NCBI GenBank assembly: GCA_938027655.1
Contig: CALJAP010000009.1
Span: 1-35,084 of the forward strand
Length of the DNA stretch: 35,084 nt
Direction: 5' to 3'
Origin: an uncultured bacterium
GTDB taxonomy: Bacteria; Armatimonadota; HRBIN16
Positions 1 through 7,966 of this stretch are shown in pieces. A program made the translations under genes and the position numbers. The first letter of the stretch is position 1, and each line of letters begins with the position of its first letter. Below the pieces are notes generated by a model, which was not told where the DNA came from, did no database searches, and saw only the letters and a list, made by a program, of their open reading frames with translations.

Positions 1-584
1 ATCGGGTGCTGCGAGAGGCGGGCATCGCTCAACCGCCGGCTGAGGTAGCCGATGTGATGCGTCAGTCCGTCCTGCTGCTCGATCACGCCGTGCGGTCGAG
101 GCACCAAACCTTGGCCCATGCCTTTCAGCCACTCTTGGGTCGGTTCGATGAGTATGCGCATCGCCTTCTGCAAAAACACCTCAAATCCTTCATACCGACG
201 GATACAGAGGCATCTCTCGCCTTCTTCAACCCCAACCTGGATCATCTGCCCGCTCGCGAGCGGTCGCTATTCGACAAATATCAACGTTATCTGCGAGATA
301 ACCTAGTGTTTGGTCGCTTCATCCAGCGACTGGGAACGTTGCTCTTTTGCCTCGAATATGCCCAGCGGGATGTGCGAAACATCCCCGGCATTTGGCAAAC
401 CGTTAGTGAGCAGTTCTCGGCACCGCGCTTCAGTCAACTGTGTAACATGCTGCGGCAGGTCAACGAATTCCGCAACACGCGCGTCGCCCATGTCGAGACG
501 CCGCTCACCGACGAACAAGAGGCATGGGACGCCATGCGCTTGTGGCTGCAGAGTCTGAACAAGATGGTAGAGGCGTCTAGATAG
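1..584 (+). CDS. 3' part of a protein with a HEPN-like C-terminal motif
   Basis: The frame is open to the left edge and the first possible start is a GTG at position 6 with no ribosome binding site, so the gene almost certainly begins outside the window. About 192 residues remain, all apparently helical and soluble. Near the C-terminus the sequence NEFRNTRVAH contains R-N-x4-H (R156 and H162, counting from the GTG), which matches the RX4-6H motif of HEPN-superfamily ribonucleases, including the polar residue directly after the arginine. Similar C-terminal segments occur in large defence or helicase-type proteins, but nothing here shows which protein the missing part belongs to. It converges with the GT2 gene ending at 671. 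The HEPN assignment rests on one motif plus its helical setting; function is otherwise unknown. Confidence 0.55.
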   Translation, partial: RVLREAGIAQPPAEVADVMRQSVLLLDHAVRSRHQTLAHAFQPLLGRFDEYAHRLLQKHLKSFIPTDTEASLAFFNPNLDHLPARERSLFDKYQRYLRDNLVFGRFIQRLGTLLFCLEYAQRDVRNIPGIWQTVSEQFSAPRFSQLCNMLRQVNEFRNTRVAHVETPLTDEQEAWDAMRLWLQSLNKMVEASR

Positions 585-670
585 CATGGGTGAATTTCCA
601 AACGAAGAGAGAGCAACCGGCAAAGCTTGAAGACCAGATAAAAGACCACTATCAGCGCACGCGCCCCCTG

Positions 671-1348
671 CTACTTATTCCTCAACCGAAACAACCGTCT
701 CGCCTGAGAAGGGGCACGCCCGTCCAGCAGGATGCGCGCGATATCGGCATACATGCGCAGGCGAGCCACCGTGCCGCGCAGTCGCCCCAGCTTCTCCTCC
801 TTCATCGGATGGGTGACGCCATACAGCGCCACATACTGCACCCGCCACCGCTGGCGCACCGCCCAGCGGGTGATTTGCGTCTCCACGCCAAAGCGGGCAA
901 ACTGCACATTGGGCACCTCTAAGAACAGCTCCCGCCGGATAGCCCGCTGACCGCTCACGAAGGGAAACAGCTTCTGCGCGAGGTCGGTAGCACGTCTGCC
1001 GCCACGAAACACCCCAAGCGTCATATCGGCGTCGCCACAGCGTACCGGCTCCACAAGGCTATCCACGTGCTTAGGGGTTAGTCCAATCAGGTCCGCGTCC
1101 AGAAACACAATCACCGGCGACTCGGTATGGCACGCGCCGACGTGCATCGCTCCCCCCTTGCCGAGATTGTGAGGAAGCTGTAGCGCGCGCACCCCGTCGA
1201 AGCGGCGAGCCACCTCGTAAGTGCCGTCCAGAGAACCATCGCTGACCACCACGATGTCGTCCACCAGCGACGCCGCGCGCACCGCCTCCAGCACTCGGGG
1301 CAGCCGTGTCTCCTCGTTATAGGCGGGGATGATAGCGGTAACTCTCAT
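671..1348 (-). CDS. GT2 family glycosyltransferase
   Basis: A 225-residue GT-A fold enzyme. It opens with the nucleotide-sugar binding strand (VTAIIPAYNEE, residues 3-13), then the SDGSLDGT loop (36-43) and the metal-binding DAD (84-86 in FLDADL). This is the layout of inverting family 2 glycosyltransferases that move a sugar from a UDP or GDP donor. There is no clear membrane segment, so it is probably cytosolic or peripheral; acceptor and donor cannot be read from the sequence. Its ATG overlaps the stop of the upstream M48 gene by four bases (ATGA), implying translational coupling and membership in the minus-strand operon that starts near 4761 or 3554. It is the last gene of that run and converges on the gene ending at 584. 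Confidence 0.85.
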   Translation of the reverse strand: MRVTAIIPAYNEETRLPRVLEAVRAASLVDDIVVVSDGSLDGTYEVARRFDGVRALQLPHNLGKGGAMHVGACHTESPVIVFLDADLIGLTPKHVDSLVEPVRCGDADMTLGVFRGGRRATDLAQKLFPFVSGQRAIRRELFLEVPNVQFARFGVETQITRWAVRQRWRVQYVALYGVTHPMKEEKLGRLRGTVARLRMYADIARILLDGRAPSQARRLFRLRNK

Positions 1349-2121
1349 TGCCCCGGCGCCGCGCTCGGAGATTGTCGTTGGGGCAACTGGGCAATCAGCT
1401 TCTTCGCCCGCAGGATGCGGTTCTCGGTCAGCGGGTGGGTGCGCAAGTTCGCCAGCAGTCCCTTCATGGGGCTTTTCTCCAGCTTCTGCAGCTTCTCGAA
1501 GAAGCGCACCAGCCCTTCCGGGTCGTAACCGGCGGCATGGGTGTACAGGATGCCTCGACGGTCGGCATCATACTCGTCGTCGCGGCTGTATTGTAGCATC
1601 ACCAGCGAGGTCGCAATGCTTGCCACCTTCTGCGCGCTCCCCTTCGTGCCCAGCGAGATGGCGATGTCTGCCAGAATGCTGCTGGAAATCTGTTTCGCCG
1701 CGTGATGCGCTACGATGTGCCCTACCTCGTGCGCAAGTACCGCCGCCAGCATGTCCTTGTCGTCGCCAATCTGCTCCATCAACCCGCGAAAAACGTACAC
1801 CGGTCCGCCAGGTAGGGAGATGGCGTTGACCTCTTTGGTATCCAATACCTTGAAGGTGAAGGGGAAATCCGGGGCGCGCTTTCCCTCCGTCTGGCGCATT
1901 CCCTCCAGTATGCGCTGTCCGATTTCCTGCACCAGCGCCACCCGCTCGGGGTTGGTATCCAGCTTGTACTCTTTCTCAATCGCCGCCGAGCCCTCTTTGC
2001 CGATTTGAATCTCGTCCTGCTTACTCAACAGGTTCGTGCCGCGACAGCCCAATAGCGAGAGCAGCGCCGACACAACGAGAAAAAGCAACCCGATGCGCCC
2101 GAACCATATTGTGCGTGTCAT
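1345..2121 (-). CDS. M48-family metalloprotease, predicted lipoprotein
   Basis: 258 residues. The N-terminus is a hydrophobic signal ending in a lipobox (LLGC, Cys26), so the protein should be a lipoprotein facing the periplasm or cell exterior. The zinc protease signature HEVGH is at residues 131-135 and the likely third ligand is Glu183 in DDEYDADRRG. The family (BepA/LoiP/YcaL type) degrades or refolds misassembled envelope proteins. Cofactor and fold follow from family knowledge; the physiological substrate is unknown. It has four-base overlaps on both sides: its ATG with the stop of the coiled-coil gene, and its TGA with the start of the GT2 gene. The four products are therefore probably made together, possibly for envelope biogenesis. 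A C-terminal proline/serine-rich tail of about ten residues looks unstructured. Confidence 0.9.
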   Translation of the reverse strand: MTRTIWFGRIGLLFLVVSALLSLLGCRGTNLLSKQDEIQIGKEGSAAIEKEYKLDTNPERVALVQEIGQRILEGMRQTEGKRAPDFPFTFKVLDTKEVNAISLPGGPVYVFRGLMEQIGDDKDMLAAVLAHEVGHIVAHHAAKQISSSILADIAISLGTKGSAQKVASIATSLVMLQYSRDDEYDADRRGILYTHAAGYDPEGLVRFFEKLQKLEKSPMKGLLANLRTHPLTENRILRAKKLIAQLPQRQSPSAAPGQ

Positions 2122-2486
2122 GGCGTTTTCTCCTGTTTGCCTGACCAGAAGCGCGCCAGCTCCTTGCGTGCGCTCTCCATCATCTGTTGCAACTGCTGAA
2201 GGGTATGCTGGGTATCGCCGTTTCGATGAGCAACTTCCGCAAGCGCCTTGCTGCCTTGCTCCAGCTCCCTCTTCGCCTCATCCAGCTTCCCTGCGCTCAT
2301 CAGCTGCACAGCACGCTGGAGATGCTGCTTCGCCTCGGCGATGCCTGCCGGTTCCATACCCTTTTGCTGGCTGGCAAGCTTCACCTGCATCTGCTCCACC
2401 TGCTGGCGAAGTTCCCGCAGCTGTTGCGTATTATACACTACTCCCGCACACGCCGCCACCGCCAGCAGGAACGTGATAAACCGCAT
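2118..2486 (-). CDS. small membrane-anchored coiled-coil protein
   Basis: 122 residues, not recognised as a named family. One hydrophobic segment (about residues 3-18) could be a membrane anchor or signal. The rest is charged, rich in Q, E, K and L, and predicted to form long helices (coiled coil about 20-45, and TPR-like helical pairs about 50-115, where the sequence LMSAGKLDEAKRELEQGSKA resembles a TPR unit). Its start follows immediately after the stop of the acyltransferase gene (2487) and its own stop overlaps the M48 start by four bases. Such a protein could act as a scaffold or partner for the protease, but that is inference from position only. Confidence 0.75.
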   Translation of the reverse strand: MRFITFLLAVAACAGVVYNTQQLRELRQQVEQMQVKLASQQKGMEPAGIAEAKQHLQRAVQLMSAGKLDEAKRELEQGSKALAEVAHRNGDTQHTLQQLQQMMESARKELARFWSGKQEKTP

Positions 2487-3554
2487 CTACGATGCCCCCT
2501 TCCCGTGTAAACGCGCCTGTAGCCACCACCAGAAACGGGTTTCCCAGTCTACCCGTCTGCGCCATGCCCAAGCCAGTGCACCTCGCGCAGAGCACGCTCG
2601 CCGATGCCACTGGATGCGTGGCTTCCACCGATACTTGTACGGCTCGTCGCCGCGCAAGAAGTCGAACGCCACACAGCCCTCCTCTATCGCCCGGCGGATG
2701 GCGTAGGCGGTCAGCACCGTACCCATACTGTAGCGAGCCAGCGCGGGGTCAAAACCCCCCAGATAGTAATACGCACGCCGCCCAAAGTGAAATACGTATA
2801 GCACCGCCCGAACCACTCCGCCCGCCCACAGCGTGTGAAGGCGTAACCAGTCATTCTGCAAAGCACACTGCGCCCATTCGCGATGGAACTGGCGCACACG
2901 CGGATGAAAGAACCCGCCGGGCAGCATCCGCTGTCGCCACCGGCGCGTGTGCAGGTCGAACAACGCCTCCAGCACGGCTGGCAGCTCCTCTGGATGGGCG
3001 GTATCCAAACGCACCTCACCCAAATCCCGTTGCATCTGCCTCTGGGCATAGCCGATGTTGAAGCGCGTCTTCTTACTTAAAGACCCCCAGTAGGCATCCC
3101 ACGTTTCGGGCAACACCACGTACGGACACTTCTCTTGCCCCACTACGTGCCAGCCTCGCGCCTCCGCAGCCCGAGCCATCCACGAGCCGTCTGCCATCTG
3201 GTGCAGGTCGGCACAACACCGGCTTTCCAGCCACTCCGCCACCCGCTCGGCAACCGTTCGTTCATATTCAGGCGCCGCGATGATGCCCAGCCTGTCCGAA
3301 ATGCCCGTGCCCATCCAGCGCAGCACTTTACCCATACCTGTCCAGCCAGCATACAACGGGGCAACACCTGCCGTCTCACCGCCTTCTTGCACGCACAGCA
3401 CCTGTGCCCTTTTGCCCTTGCCAAAGTGCTTCCACCACAGGCTCGCCCATTCCCACGTCTGAAAAGGCGAAACCTGCGGGTTTACCGACTGCAGCTCGCG
3501 CCACACGGAGCACAGACCCTGCTCCCAATCCTCACCAGCAACGACGACTCGAAT
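2487..3554 (-). CDS. FemAB/BioF2-like acyltransferase (GNAT fold), probable ATT start
   Basis: A protein of about 355 residues of the Acetyltransf_6 (BioF2-like/FemAB) group. Marks are an N-terminal SPFQTWEW segment, a central SLSKKTRFNIGYAQRQM segment, and a late YYLGGFDPALARYSMGTVL followed by FDFLRGDEPYKYRW, which is typical of this group. Members transfer acyl or aminoacyl groups in exopolysaccharide, lipid or peptidoglycan-related pathways. The first ordinary start in the frame is a GTG at 3506 with no good ribosome binding site, but the coding pattern continues upstream (residues VVVAGEDWEQGLCSVW), as in relatives that have about 15 more residues. An ATT at 3552-3554 sits five bases after GAGGAGGAGG, a very strong Shine-Dalgarno site, and I chose it. 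No ATG, GTG or TTG lies between 3506 and the in-frame stop at 3606. It heads the coupled block with the coiled-coil, M48 and GT2 genes. Confidence 0.8.
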   Translation of the reverse strand: MRVVVAGEDWEQGLCSVWRELQSVNPQVSPFQTWEWASLWWKHFGKGKRAQVLCVQEGGETAGVAPLYAGWTGMGKVLRWMGTGISDRLGIIAAPEYERTVAERVAEWLESRCCADLHQMADGSWMARAAEARGWHVVGQEKCPYVVLPETWDAYWGSLSKKTRFNIGYAQRQMQRDLGEVRLDTAHPEELPAVLEALFDLHTRRWRQRMLPGGFFHPRVRQFHREWAQCALQNDWLRLHTLWAGGVVRAVLYVFHFGRRAYYYLGGFDPALARYSMGTVLTAYAIRRAIEEGCVAFDFLRGDEPYKYRWKPRIQWHRRACSARGALAWAWRRRVDWETRFWWWLQARLHGKGAS

Positions 3555-3618
3555 GCCCGCCTCCTCCTCTTGCCGACTGATTATAACCTGCCACTGGGCA
3601 GGGCGTCAACCATATTGT

Positions 3619-3897
3619 TCATACCCCCGTGCGCAGCAGAAGGTAAAGCGACACCATCAACCACACCCCACCCACAAAACCCATTACCAGCCCCGCAATG
3701 CCCAGCGCGTCCAGGCGTGTCGCTGTGCCCGTCATCCCCAGCGCATATCCCAGCAATACCGTCACACCCGACGCGACTACCTGCCTCTGGTACCGCTTGC
3801 GCTGGGGATGTTCGATCACATAACCGCATTGCGGACACGGCTGCGTGGGGTCACTGACCTCTGCCGCACATTTTGGACAACGTATGTTTTGATCCAT
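3619..3897 (-). CDS. zinc-ribbon protein with two membrane segments
   Basis: 92 residues. The N-terminus carries two CxxC knuckles (Cys7/Cys10 and Cys21/Cys24) forming a short zinc ribbon of the kind found at the head of many small membrane proteins. Two hydrophobic helices follow (about residues 40-60 and 66-88). The ATG is preceded by AGAGGA at a normal distance. It lies between the sugar-isomerase gene and the acyltransferase on the same strand, 57 and 64 bases from them, so it is probably co-transcribed. Function unknown; the ribbon may bind a partner protein or nucleic acid on the cytosolic face. Confidence 0.75.
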   Translation of the reverse strand: MDQNIRCPKCAAEVSDPTQPCPQCGYVIEHPQRKRYQRQVVASGVTVLLGYALGMTGTATRLDALGIAGLVMGFVGGVWLMVSLYLLLRTGV

Positions 3898-3954
3898 AGC
3901 GTCCTCTCAGGCTTGCTACCTGCCCGCTCTTGACGGGCCACCGAACTTGGCATC

Positions 3955-4761
3955 TTAATACCTTTCCAAAAACTCGCGCCCCTGCCGTAAAGACTCTACC
4001 ACATCCTGCCCGCTTTCGTCTTCCACCGCATACCACCCGTCGTAACCAATGGACTTCAGCAGAGCGATATACTGGTCCCAGGGCACCGCCCCTTGCCCGA
4101 CGGTGGGTCTGCCCGTTTCGGGATGGCGGTCTTTGGCGTGCGTATGCACGATGTATGGGGCAAGCTCGCGCACACCCTCCAGTACACCATACCACAGCAT
4201 GTTCGCCGGGTCATAGTTTACCCTCAGCGCAGGGCTGCCGATGTCCTCGATAAACCGCCTCAACGCGGGCGCAGGCTCCATGCCCGTCTCGATGCAGAAG
4301 ATACCGCCTATCCTCTCGGCGTGTTTGGCTATCTGTTCTACCGCGCCGCGAATAATCGGGTAGATAGGGTCGCTCTTGTGCTCGGGGATAACGCCCGGGT
4401 GCGTCGTGACAATTGGCGAGCCCATATCGACTGCCAGTTCGATACACCGTTGCGTCTTTGCGATGCGTTCCTCGATGCCCTCTGCCTCATCGAATCCGCC
4501 AAAGCGCGTGGGACCGGACATTTGCGCACAGAATCCGCTGATTTGCAACCCGAACGATTCTACCCGCCTGCGCCACTCGGCACGCTGCGCGCCCTGGCAG
4601 TTGTCGGGGTCCAGCACACAGGGTCCGTAGCTGGCAACGTTCCACAGCTGCACGCCCTGAAAACCCAGCTCCGCCGCCGTCTGCAGAGCGTTCATCAGCC
4701 TCTCCTCCGTCTCCCCTGCCGACAGCGACCACAGCGCAACCCCAATCTTCAATGAACCCAT
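3955..4761 (-). CDS. sugar phosphate isomerase/epimerase family protein (xylose isomerase-like TIM barrel)
   Basis: 268 residues with the AP_endonuc_2 / xylose isomerase-like TIM-barrel pattern. The expected metal ligands can be placed: Glu158 (FCIETG), Asp184 (VNYDPANM), His208 (VHTHAKD) and Glu247 (AVEDES). Members isomerise or epimerise keto-sugars, inositols or related compounds, and the exact substrate cannot be read from the sequence. The ATG follows AGGAGCAGGAGA, a good ribosome binding site. The gene is divergent from the GT-C gene starting at 4879, so the 117 bases between them should hold promoters for both. It is the first gene of the minus-strand run down to 671. Confidence 0.85.
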   Translation of the reverse strand: MGSLKIGVALWSLSAGETEERLMNALQTAAELGFQGVQLWNVASYGPCVLDPDNCQGAQRAEWRRRVESFGLQISGFCAQMSGPTRFGGFDEAEGIEERIAKTQRCIELAVDMGSPIVTTHPGVIPEHKSDPIYPIIRGAVEQIAKHAERIGGIFCIETGMEPAPALRRFIEDIGSPALRVNYDPANMLWYGVLEGVRELAPYIVHTHAKDRHPETGRPTVGQGAVPWDQYIALLKSIGYDGWYAVEDESGQDVVESLRQGREFLERY

Positions 4762-4878
4762 TCTCCTGCTCCTCGCTGGTAAAGTGGTACGGATACAGTT
4801 TCACACAGGGCAAAGAAGTTCCTGTTTGGCAGGATTCTCCACCGACCGATGGGGAAAAGAACTGCGTCAGGGAATCAC

Positions 4879-6477
4879 ATGGGCAAGCAGCAAGCGACAC
4901 AGAGTGTATCGCAACAGATGCTTCACCATCCTGTACCCGCTGGCGCGTGGTGGGTGCTGGTGATTGCGTTGAGCATTCAAATTGCCTTCATCCAGAAACC
5001 CTTTCATGTGGACGATACGGTGGTACTGCACATCGCCCGGCAGGTGCTGCAAAACCCGCTCAATCCGCTGTCCGGCGAGCTGGACTGGGACGGCGCGGTA
5101 AAACCCACCTTCCACGTCACCACCAATCCCCCACTGCTCAGCTGCTATCTCGCCCTGTGGATGCTCGCTGGCGGAGAGCGCGAGTGGGTAATGCATACCG
5201 CGATGCTGGTGTGGCAGGTTCTGCTCTGGTGGGGTGTGCTGCTGCTGGCGCAACGTTTTGAGGTCAATGAGACCCTTGCCACTGCGCTGGTGATGCTCAA
5301 CCCGGCAACGGTGGTCTCACCCAACCTGATGCGCGACGTGCCGATGGTCGCCCTGTGGACATTGGGCACAGCATGGTTCCTGCTGGGTAGCGACACCGGA
5401 GATGGCAAACGGATGGGCTGCGGTGCGCTGCTGACCGGTTGTGCCGCGCTGATGAAGTACTCGGGCTTGGGAGCGGTGGTGTTGCTGGGAGCGTACGTGC
5501 TGCTGCAGAGACGCCCTCGACATCTGTGGTGGGGGGGGCTGGCACTGCTGCCTTTCGCCCTGTGGTGCGTGCAGAACCTGTTGGTGCACGGACAGCTGCA
5601 CTTCTGGGCAACCATGCAGCGTTCGGATATCAGCACTCCTCTTAGCGACCGACTATGGGGCACGCTGGCAGGACTGGGCGGAGTGTGGCTGTTTTGGCTC
5701 TGGGCGGGCATCATCTGCAGACGGTGGAAGGTGCTTGTGCTCGCGCTGATAGTCGCACTGGCTGTCGGCTGGTGGCGATGGCAGCGGTTCGTGCCTGCGG
5801 GGGATGCGGAAGCCGCCTTCTGGAGCGCGGCGGGAACGTTCCTGCTACTCTTGACCCTCTTGCGCGTGTGGGAAGCGTGGCGAGAGCAGGCTTTTACTGT
5901 GCTGTGGACGGCGTGGGTGCTCCTCGCGATTGGTATCGGCGCGCCCTTCGCCGCAGCGAGGCATCTCCTGCCCGCCATTCCGCCGCTGGTGTTGCTGTGG
6001 CTCCCTGAAGCACAGTGGCGCTGCGGCAAACGGCTGACCCTTTCGGCGATAGCAGCGCTACAAGCTGCCTTCGGCATCTATGCTGGCTGGTGCGACATGC
6101 AGATAGCGGACGTTTACCGACGCGGAGCGCAGTTGCTGGCGAAAGAACAGGGTGCGCAGGCGTTTGTGGGACACTGGGGATGGATGTATTACGCTCAGCG
6201 TGCTGGGTTGCAACAGGTCAGTGTGAATCGTCTGCCTCCTGAGGGGAGCCTGATAGCAGTACCCACCATCGGCGGGGATGCTGCCGTACCTCCCGCGCTC
6301 GTACCGCGTCTGGGATACGAGGACAGCATAGAGATGACCGCACCAGCGTATCTGGCGACCCTGCCGCCGAAGGCGGGCTTCTACGCCTCGCTCAGAGGGT
6401 CACCGCCCTTCCGATGGCTACCTGGCGGCTACCGCGAGCAGTTTGACCTTTTCCGGGTGGAGGCGAAGCCACGATGA
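4879..6477 (+). CDS. GT-C glycosyltransferase, GT39/ArnT-like polytopic membrane protein
   Basis: About 532 residues and roughly ten hydrophobic segments. The first periplasmic loop holds the acidic HVDDT motif soon after the first membrane helix, as in PMT/ArnT-type GT-C enzymes that use polyprenyl-phosphate-linked sugars. The LNPATVVSPNLMRDVPM segment is also typical of this group. The C-terminal 130 residues look soluble and extracytoplasmic. Two ATGs are possible: 4849 and 4879. The second has AGGGA five bases upstream and gives a shorter N-tail, so I prefer it. The stop overlaps the start of the next GT2 gene by four bases. That partner is DPM1/ArnC-like, so this enzyme likely receives its lipid-linked donor directly from it. 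The acceptor (protein, lipid or glycan) is unknown. Confidence 0.85.
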   Translation: MGKQQATQSVSQQMLHHPVPAGAWWVLVIALSIQIAFIQKPFHVDDTVVLHIARQVLQNPLNPLSGELDWDGAVKPTFHVTTNPPLLSCYLALWMLAGGEREWVMHTAMLVWQVLLWWGVLLLAQRFEVNETLATALVMLNPATVVSPNLMRDVPMVALWTLGTAWFLLGSDTGDGKRMGCGALLTGCAALMKYSGLGAVVLLGAYVLLQRRPRHLWWGGLALLPFALWCVQNLLVHGQLHFWATMQRSDISTPLSDRLWGTLAGLGGVWLFWLWAGIICRRWKVLVLALIVALAVGWWRWQRFVPAGDAEAAFWSAAGTFLLLLTLLRVWEAWREQAFTVLWTAWVLLAIGIGAPFAAARHLLPAIPPLVLLWLPEAQWRCGKRLTLSAIAALQAAFGIYAGWCDMQIADVYRRGAQLLAKEQGAQAFVGHWGWMYYAQRAGLQQVSVNRLPPEGSLIAVPTIGGDAAVPPALVPRLGYEDSIEMTAPAYLATLPPKAGFYASLRGSPPFRWLPGGYREQFDLFRVEAKPR

Positions 6478-7337
6478 GCGTGCCGCACGTGAGCGTCATC
6501 GTGCCCATGTACAACGAGGAGGCGAACCTCCCCGAACTGCACGCGCGCCTCACGAAGGTGCTGACTGGCATGGACGTCGCCAGCGAAATCGTCTATGTGG
6601 ACGACGGCAGCACCGACGGCACGCCGGAGCAACTGGAGACGCTACTACAACAGCCCCAACCGGTGTGCGTCCGCGCGGTGCGACTGCCTCGCAGGCGAGG
6701 GAAGACCGCTGCACTGTCCGCCGGTTTCGCCATCGCACGGGGAAATATCCTAGTGACCACAGACGCCGACCTGCAGGAGCCTCCCGAAGTGTTGCCCATG
6801 CTGGTCTCGCGCGTGCAGTCTGGCGAGGCGCATCTGGTGGTGGCGTGGCGACAGCAGCGGCAGGATACCCTCTTTCGTGTACTTGCCTCGCGTCTGTTCA
6901 ACGCCACCCTGCGCTGGCTGAGCGGTCTCTCCCTGCATGATGTGAACTGCGGAACCAAAGCGATGAAGCGCGAAGTGGCGGAGAATCTGGAAGGGTGGAT
7001 GGTCTCTGATATGCACCGCTACCTGCCGATCCTGGCGGCGCGAATGGGATACCGTGTCACCGAATCGCCGGTTCCTCACGTGGTGCGTCGTCGCGGGCGC
7101 AGCCGTTTTGGAGCTGGTCGTTACCTCCGGGCGATGGTGGACCTGTTTCCTGTCTCGCTGATGTGGTGGCGCGGATGGCAAGTGTGGCTGACACTGGTGG
7201 CAGTGTCCGCCTGGCTGACGGCGATGCATCGCCCACTCGGCTGGCTCGGTCTGGCGATGGCGATGGCATGGGCAGGGGGCGCGCTGGCACTTTGGTGGCA
7301 CGGCAGAGGCTTTAGTCGTCGCTACCAAGCACGGTAA
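6474..7337 (+). CDS. DPM1/ArnC-like GT2 glycosyltransferase with C-terminal membrane helices; 3' end rebuilt
   Basis: 287 residues. The GT-A domain shows VSVIVPMYNEE (6-16), VDDGSTDG (42-49), the TTDADLQEP metal site (95-103), and NCGTKAMKRE plus HVVRRRGRSRFG, which are typical of polyprenyl-phosphate mannosyl/glucosyl transferases. Two membrane helices follow. It probably makes the lipid-linked sugar used by the GT-C enzyme whose stop overlaps its ATG (ATGA). The last helix (GWLGLAMAMAWAGGAL) is encoded by 49 bases that occur again, unchanged, at 8035-8083 beyond a toxin-antitoxin operon. The final residues FSRRYQAR are read from the antisense strand of the antitoxin gene (26-base convergent overlap), so the original C-terminus seems to have been displaced. 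Confidence 0.88.
   Translation: MSVPHVSVIVPMYNEEANLPELHARLTKVLTGMDVASEIVYVDDGSTDGTPEQLETLLQQPQPVCVRAVRLPRRRGKTAALSAGFAIARGNILVTTDADLQEPPEVLPMLVSRVQSGEAHLVVAWRQQRQDTLFRVLASRLFNATLRWLSGLSLHDVNCGTKAMKREVAENLEGWMVSDMHRYLPILAARMGYRVTESPVPHVVRRRGRSRFGAGRYLRAMVDLFPVSLMWWRGWQVWLTLVAVSAWLTAMHRPLGWLGLAMAMAWAGGALALWWHGRGFSRRYQAR
7239..7287 (+). repeat. 49-bp direct repeat, left copy (inside GT2 gene)
   Basis: These 49 bases are identical to 8035-8083. They encode the last membrane helix of the GT2 enzyme. Similarity decays on both sides (about two thirds identity for some 15 bases to the right). The repeats bracket the toxin-antitoxin operon. Confidence 0.95.
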
Positions 7338-7623
7338 CCCCCACTACCTCACGCACCGCTTGCGGGTTGCGCGAAGCTATCTCTAGTAAAATGCGTGCTG
7401 CTCCTCTGGGGCGCCGCCTGCCCTGTTCCCAATTCCGCAGAGTAGAGGTACTGATACCCATCATGGCGGCAAAGCGGGATTGAGATAGTCCGAATCGCTG
7501 GCGTATCGCTTTGATGTCCAGCGGTTGCCATTCAAAAGTTCGCGAGGGAGTTTTTTGCCCGCGCAAGACGGCTCCGCCTTCGCGAACGCTGTGCACCAGC
7601 TCCTCAAACAGATTTTGATTCAT
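7312..7623 (-). CDS. HTH antitoxin of a HigBA/NadS-type TA pair
   Basis: 103 residues. The C-terminal half holds an XRE-type helix-turn-helix (LSQSRFAAMMGISTSTLRNW followed by EQGRRRP, about residues 47-73), as in HigA/NadS antitoxins that bind and neutralise a RelE-fold toxin and repress their own promoter. The N-terminal 40 residues would be the toxin-contacting part. Its ATG overlaps the toxin stop by four bases, in the toxin-first order usual for higBA. The 3' end overlaps the 3' end of the GT2 gene by 26 bases on the opposite strand. An 11-base palindrome in the promoter spacer (7974-7984) is a plausible operator. Confidence 0.85.
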   Translation of the reverse strand: MNQNLFEELVHSVREGGAVLRGQKTPSRTFEWQPLDIKAIRQRFGLSQSRFAAMMGISTSTLRNWEQGRRRPRGAARILLEIASRNPQAVREVVGVTVLGSDD

Positions 7624-7937
7624 GGATATTCCTCCTCCACAATACGACGCAGGATGTGAATTTGCTCTTGAGACAGATTGTCTCGTTCATTTTTTCGGAA
7701 GATAAACAACATGAGAATAGTATCCTGATCCACTGCCCAGAAGTATATCACGCGCACGCCGCCTCTTTTTCCCGAGTACGAGGTACTCCATCGCAGTTTC
7801 CGTAGCCCGCCGCTACCCGGTATGAGCTTCCCCAAATCTGGTCGCACGATGAGAGCTTCTTGCAAGCGACGGTACTGCTCGTCACTCAATATCTCGACCA
7901 CACGCTTTGTGAAAATGGTCGTTTCTACAAACTTCAC
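7620..7937 (-). CDS. RelE/HigB-type toxin
   Basis: About 105 residues with the RelE/ParE superfamily core: LRKLRWS, then GKRGGVRVIYFW, then ILMLFIFRKNERDNLS. Toxins of this family (HigB2-like) cut mRNA on the ribosome when the antitoxin is degraded. I chose the GTG at 7935-7937 because it follows ACAGG by five bases and gives the family's usual length and N-terminus (KFVETTIFTKRV). A longer frame reaches 7988 but would run into the promoter. It is the first gene of a two-gene operon with the antitoxin and has its own near-consensus promoter at 7967-7995. Confidence 0.85.
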   Translation of the reverse strand: MKFVETTIFTKRVVEILSDEQYRRLQEALIVRPDLGKLIPGSGGLRKLRWSTSYSGKRGGVRVIYFWAVDQDTILMLFIFRKNERDNLSQEQIHILRRIVEEEYP

Positions 7938-7966
7938 AACAACCTGTCCCCACCATTCATGCCTAC

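Noticed and set aside
585-670. Gap between the 5' gene and the first GT2 gene
   Set aside because: Only 86 bases between convergent stops; no hairpin or repeat worth naming.
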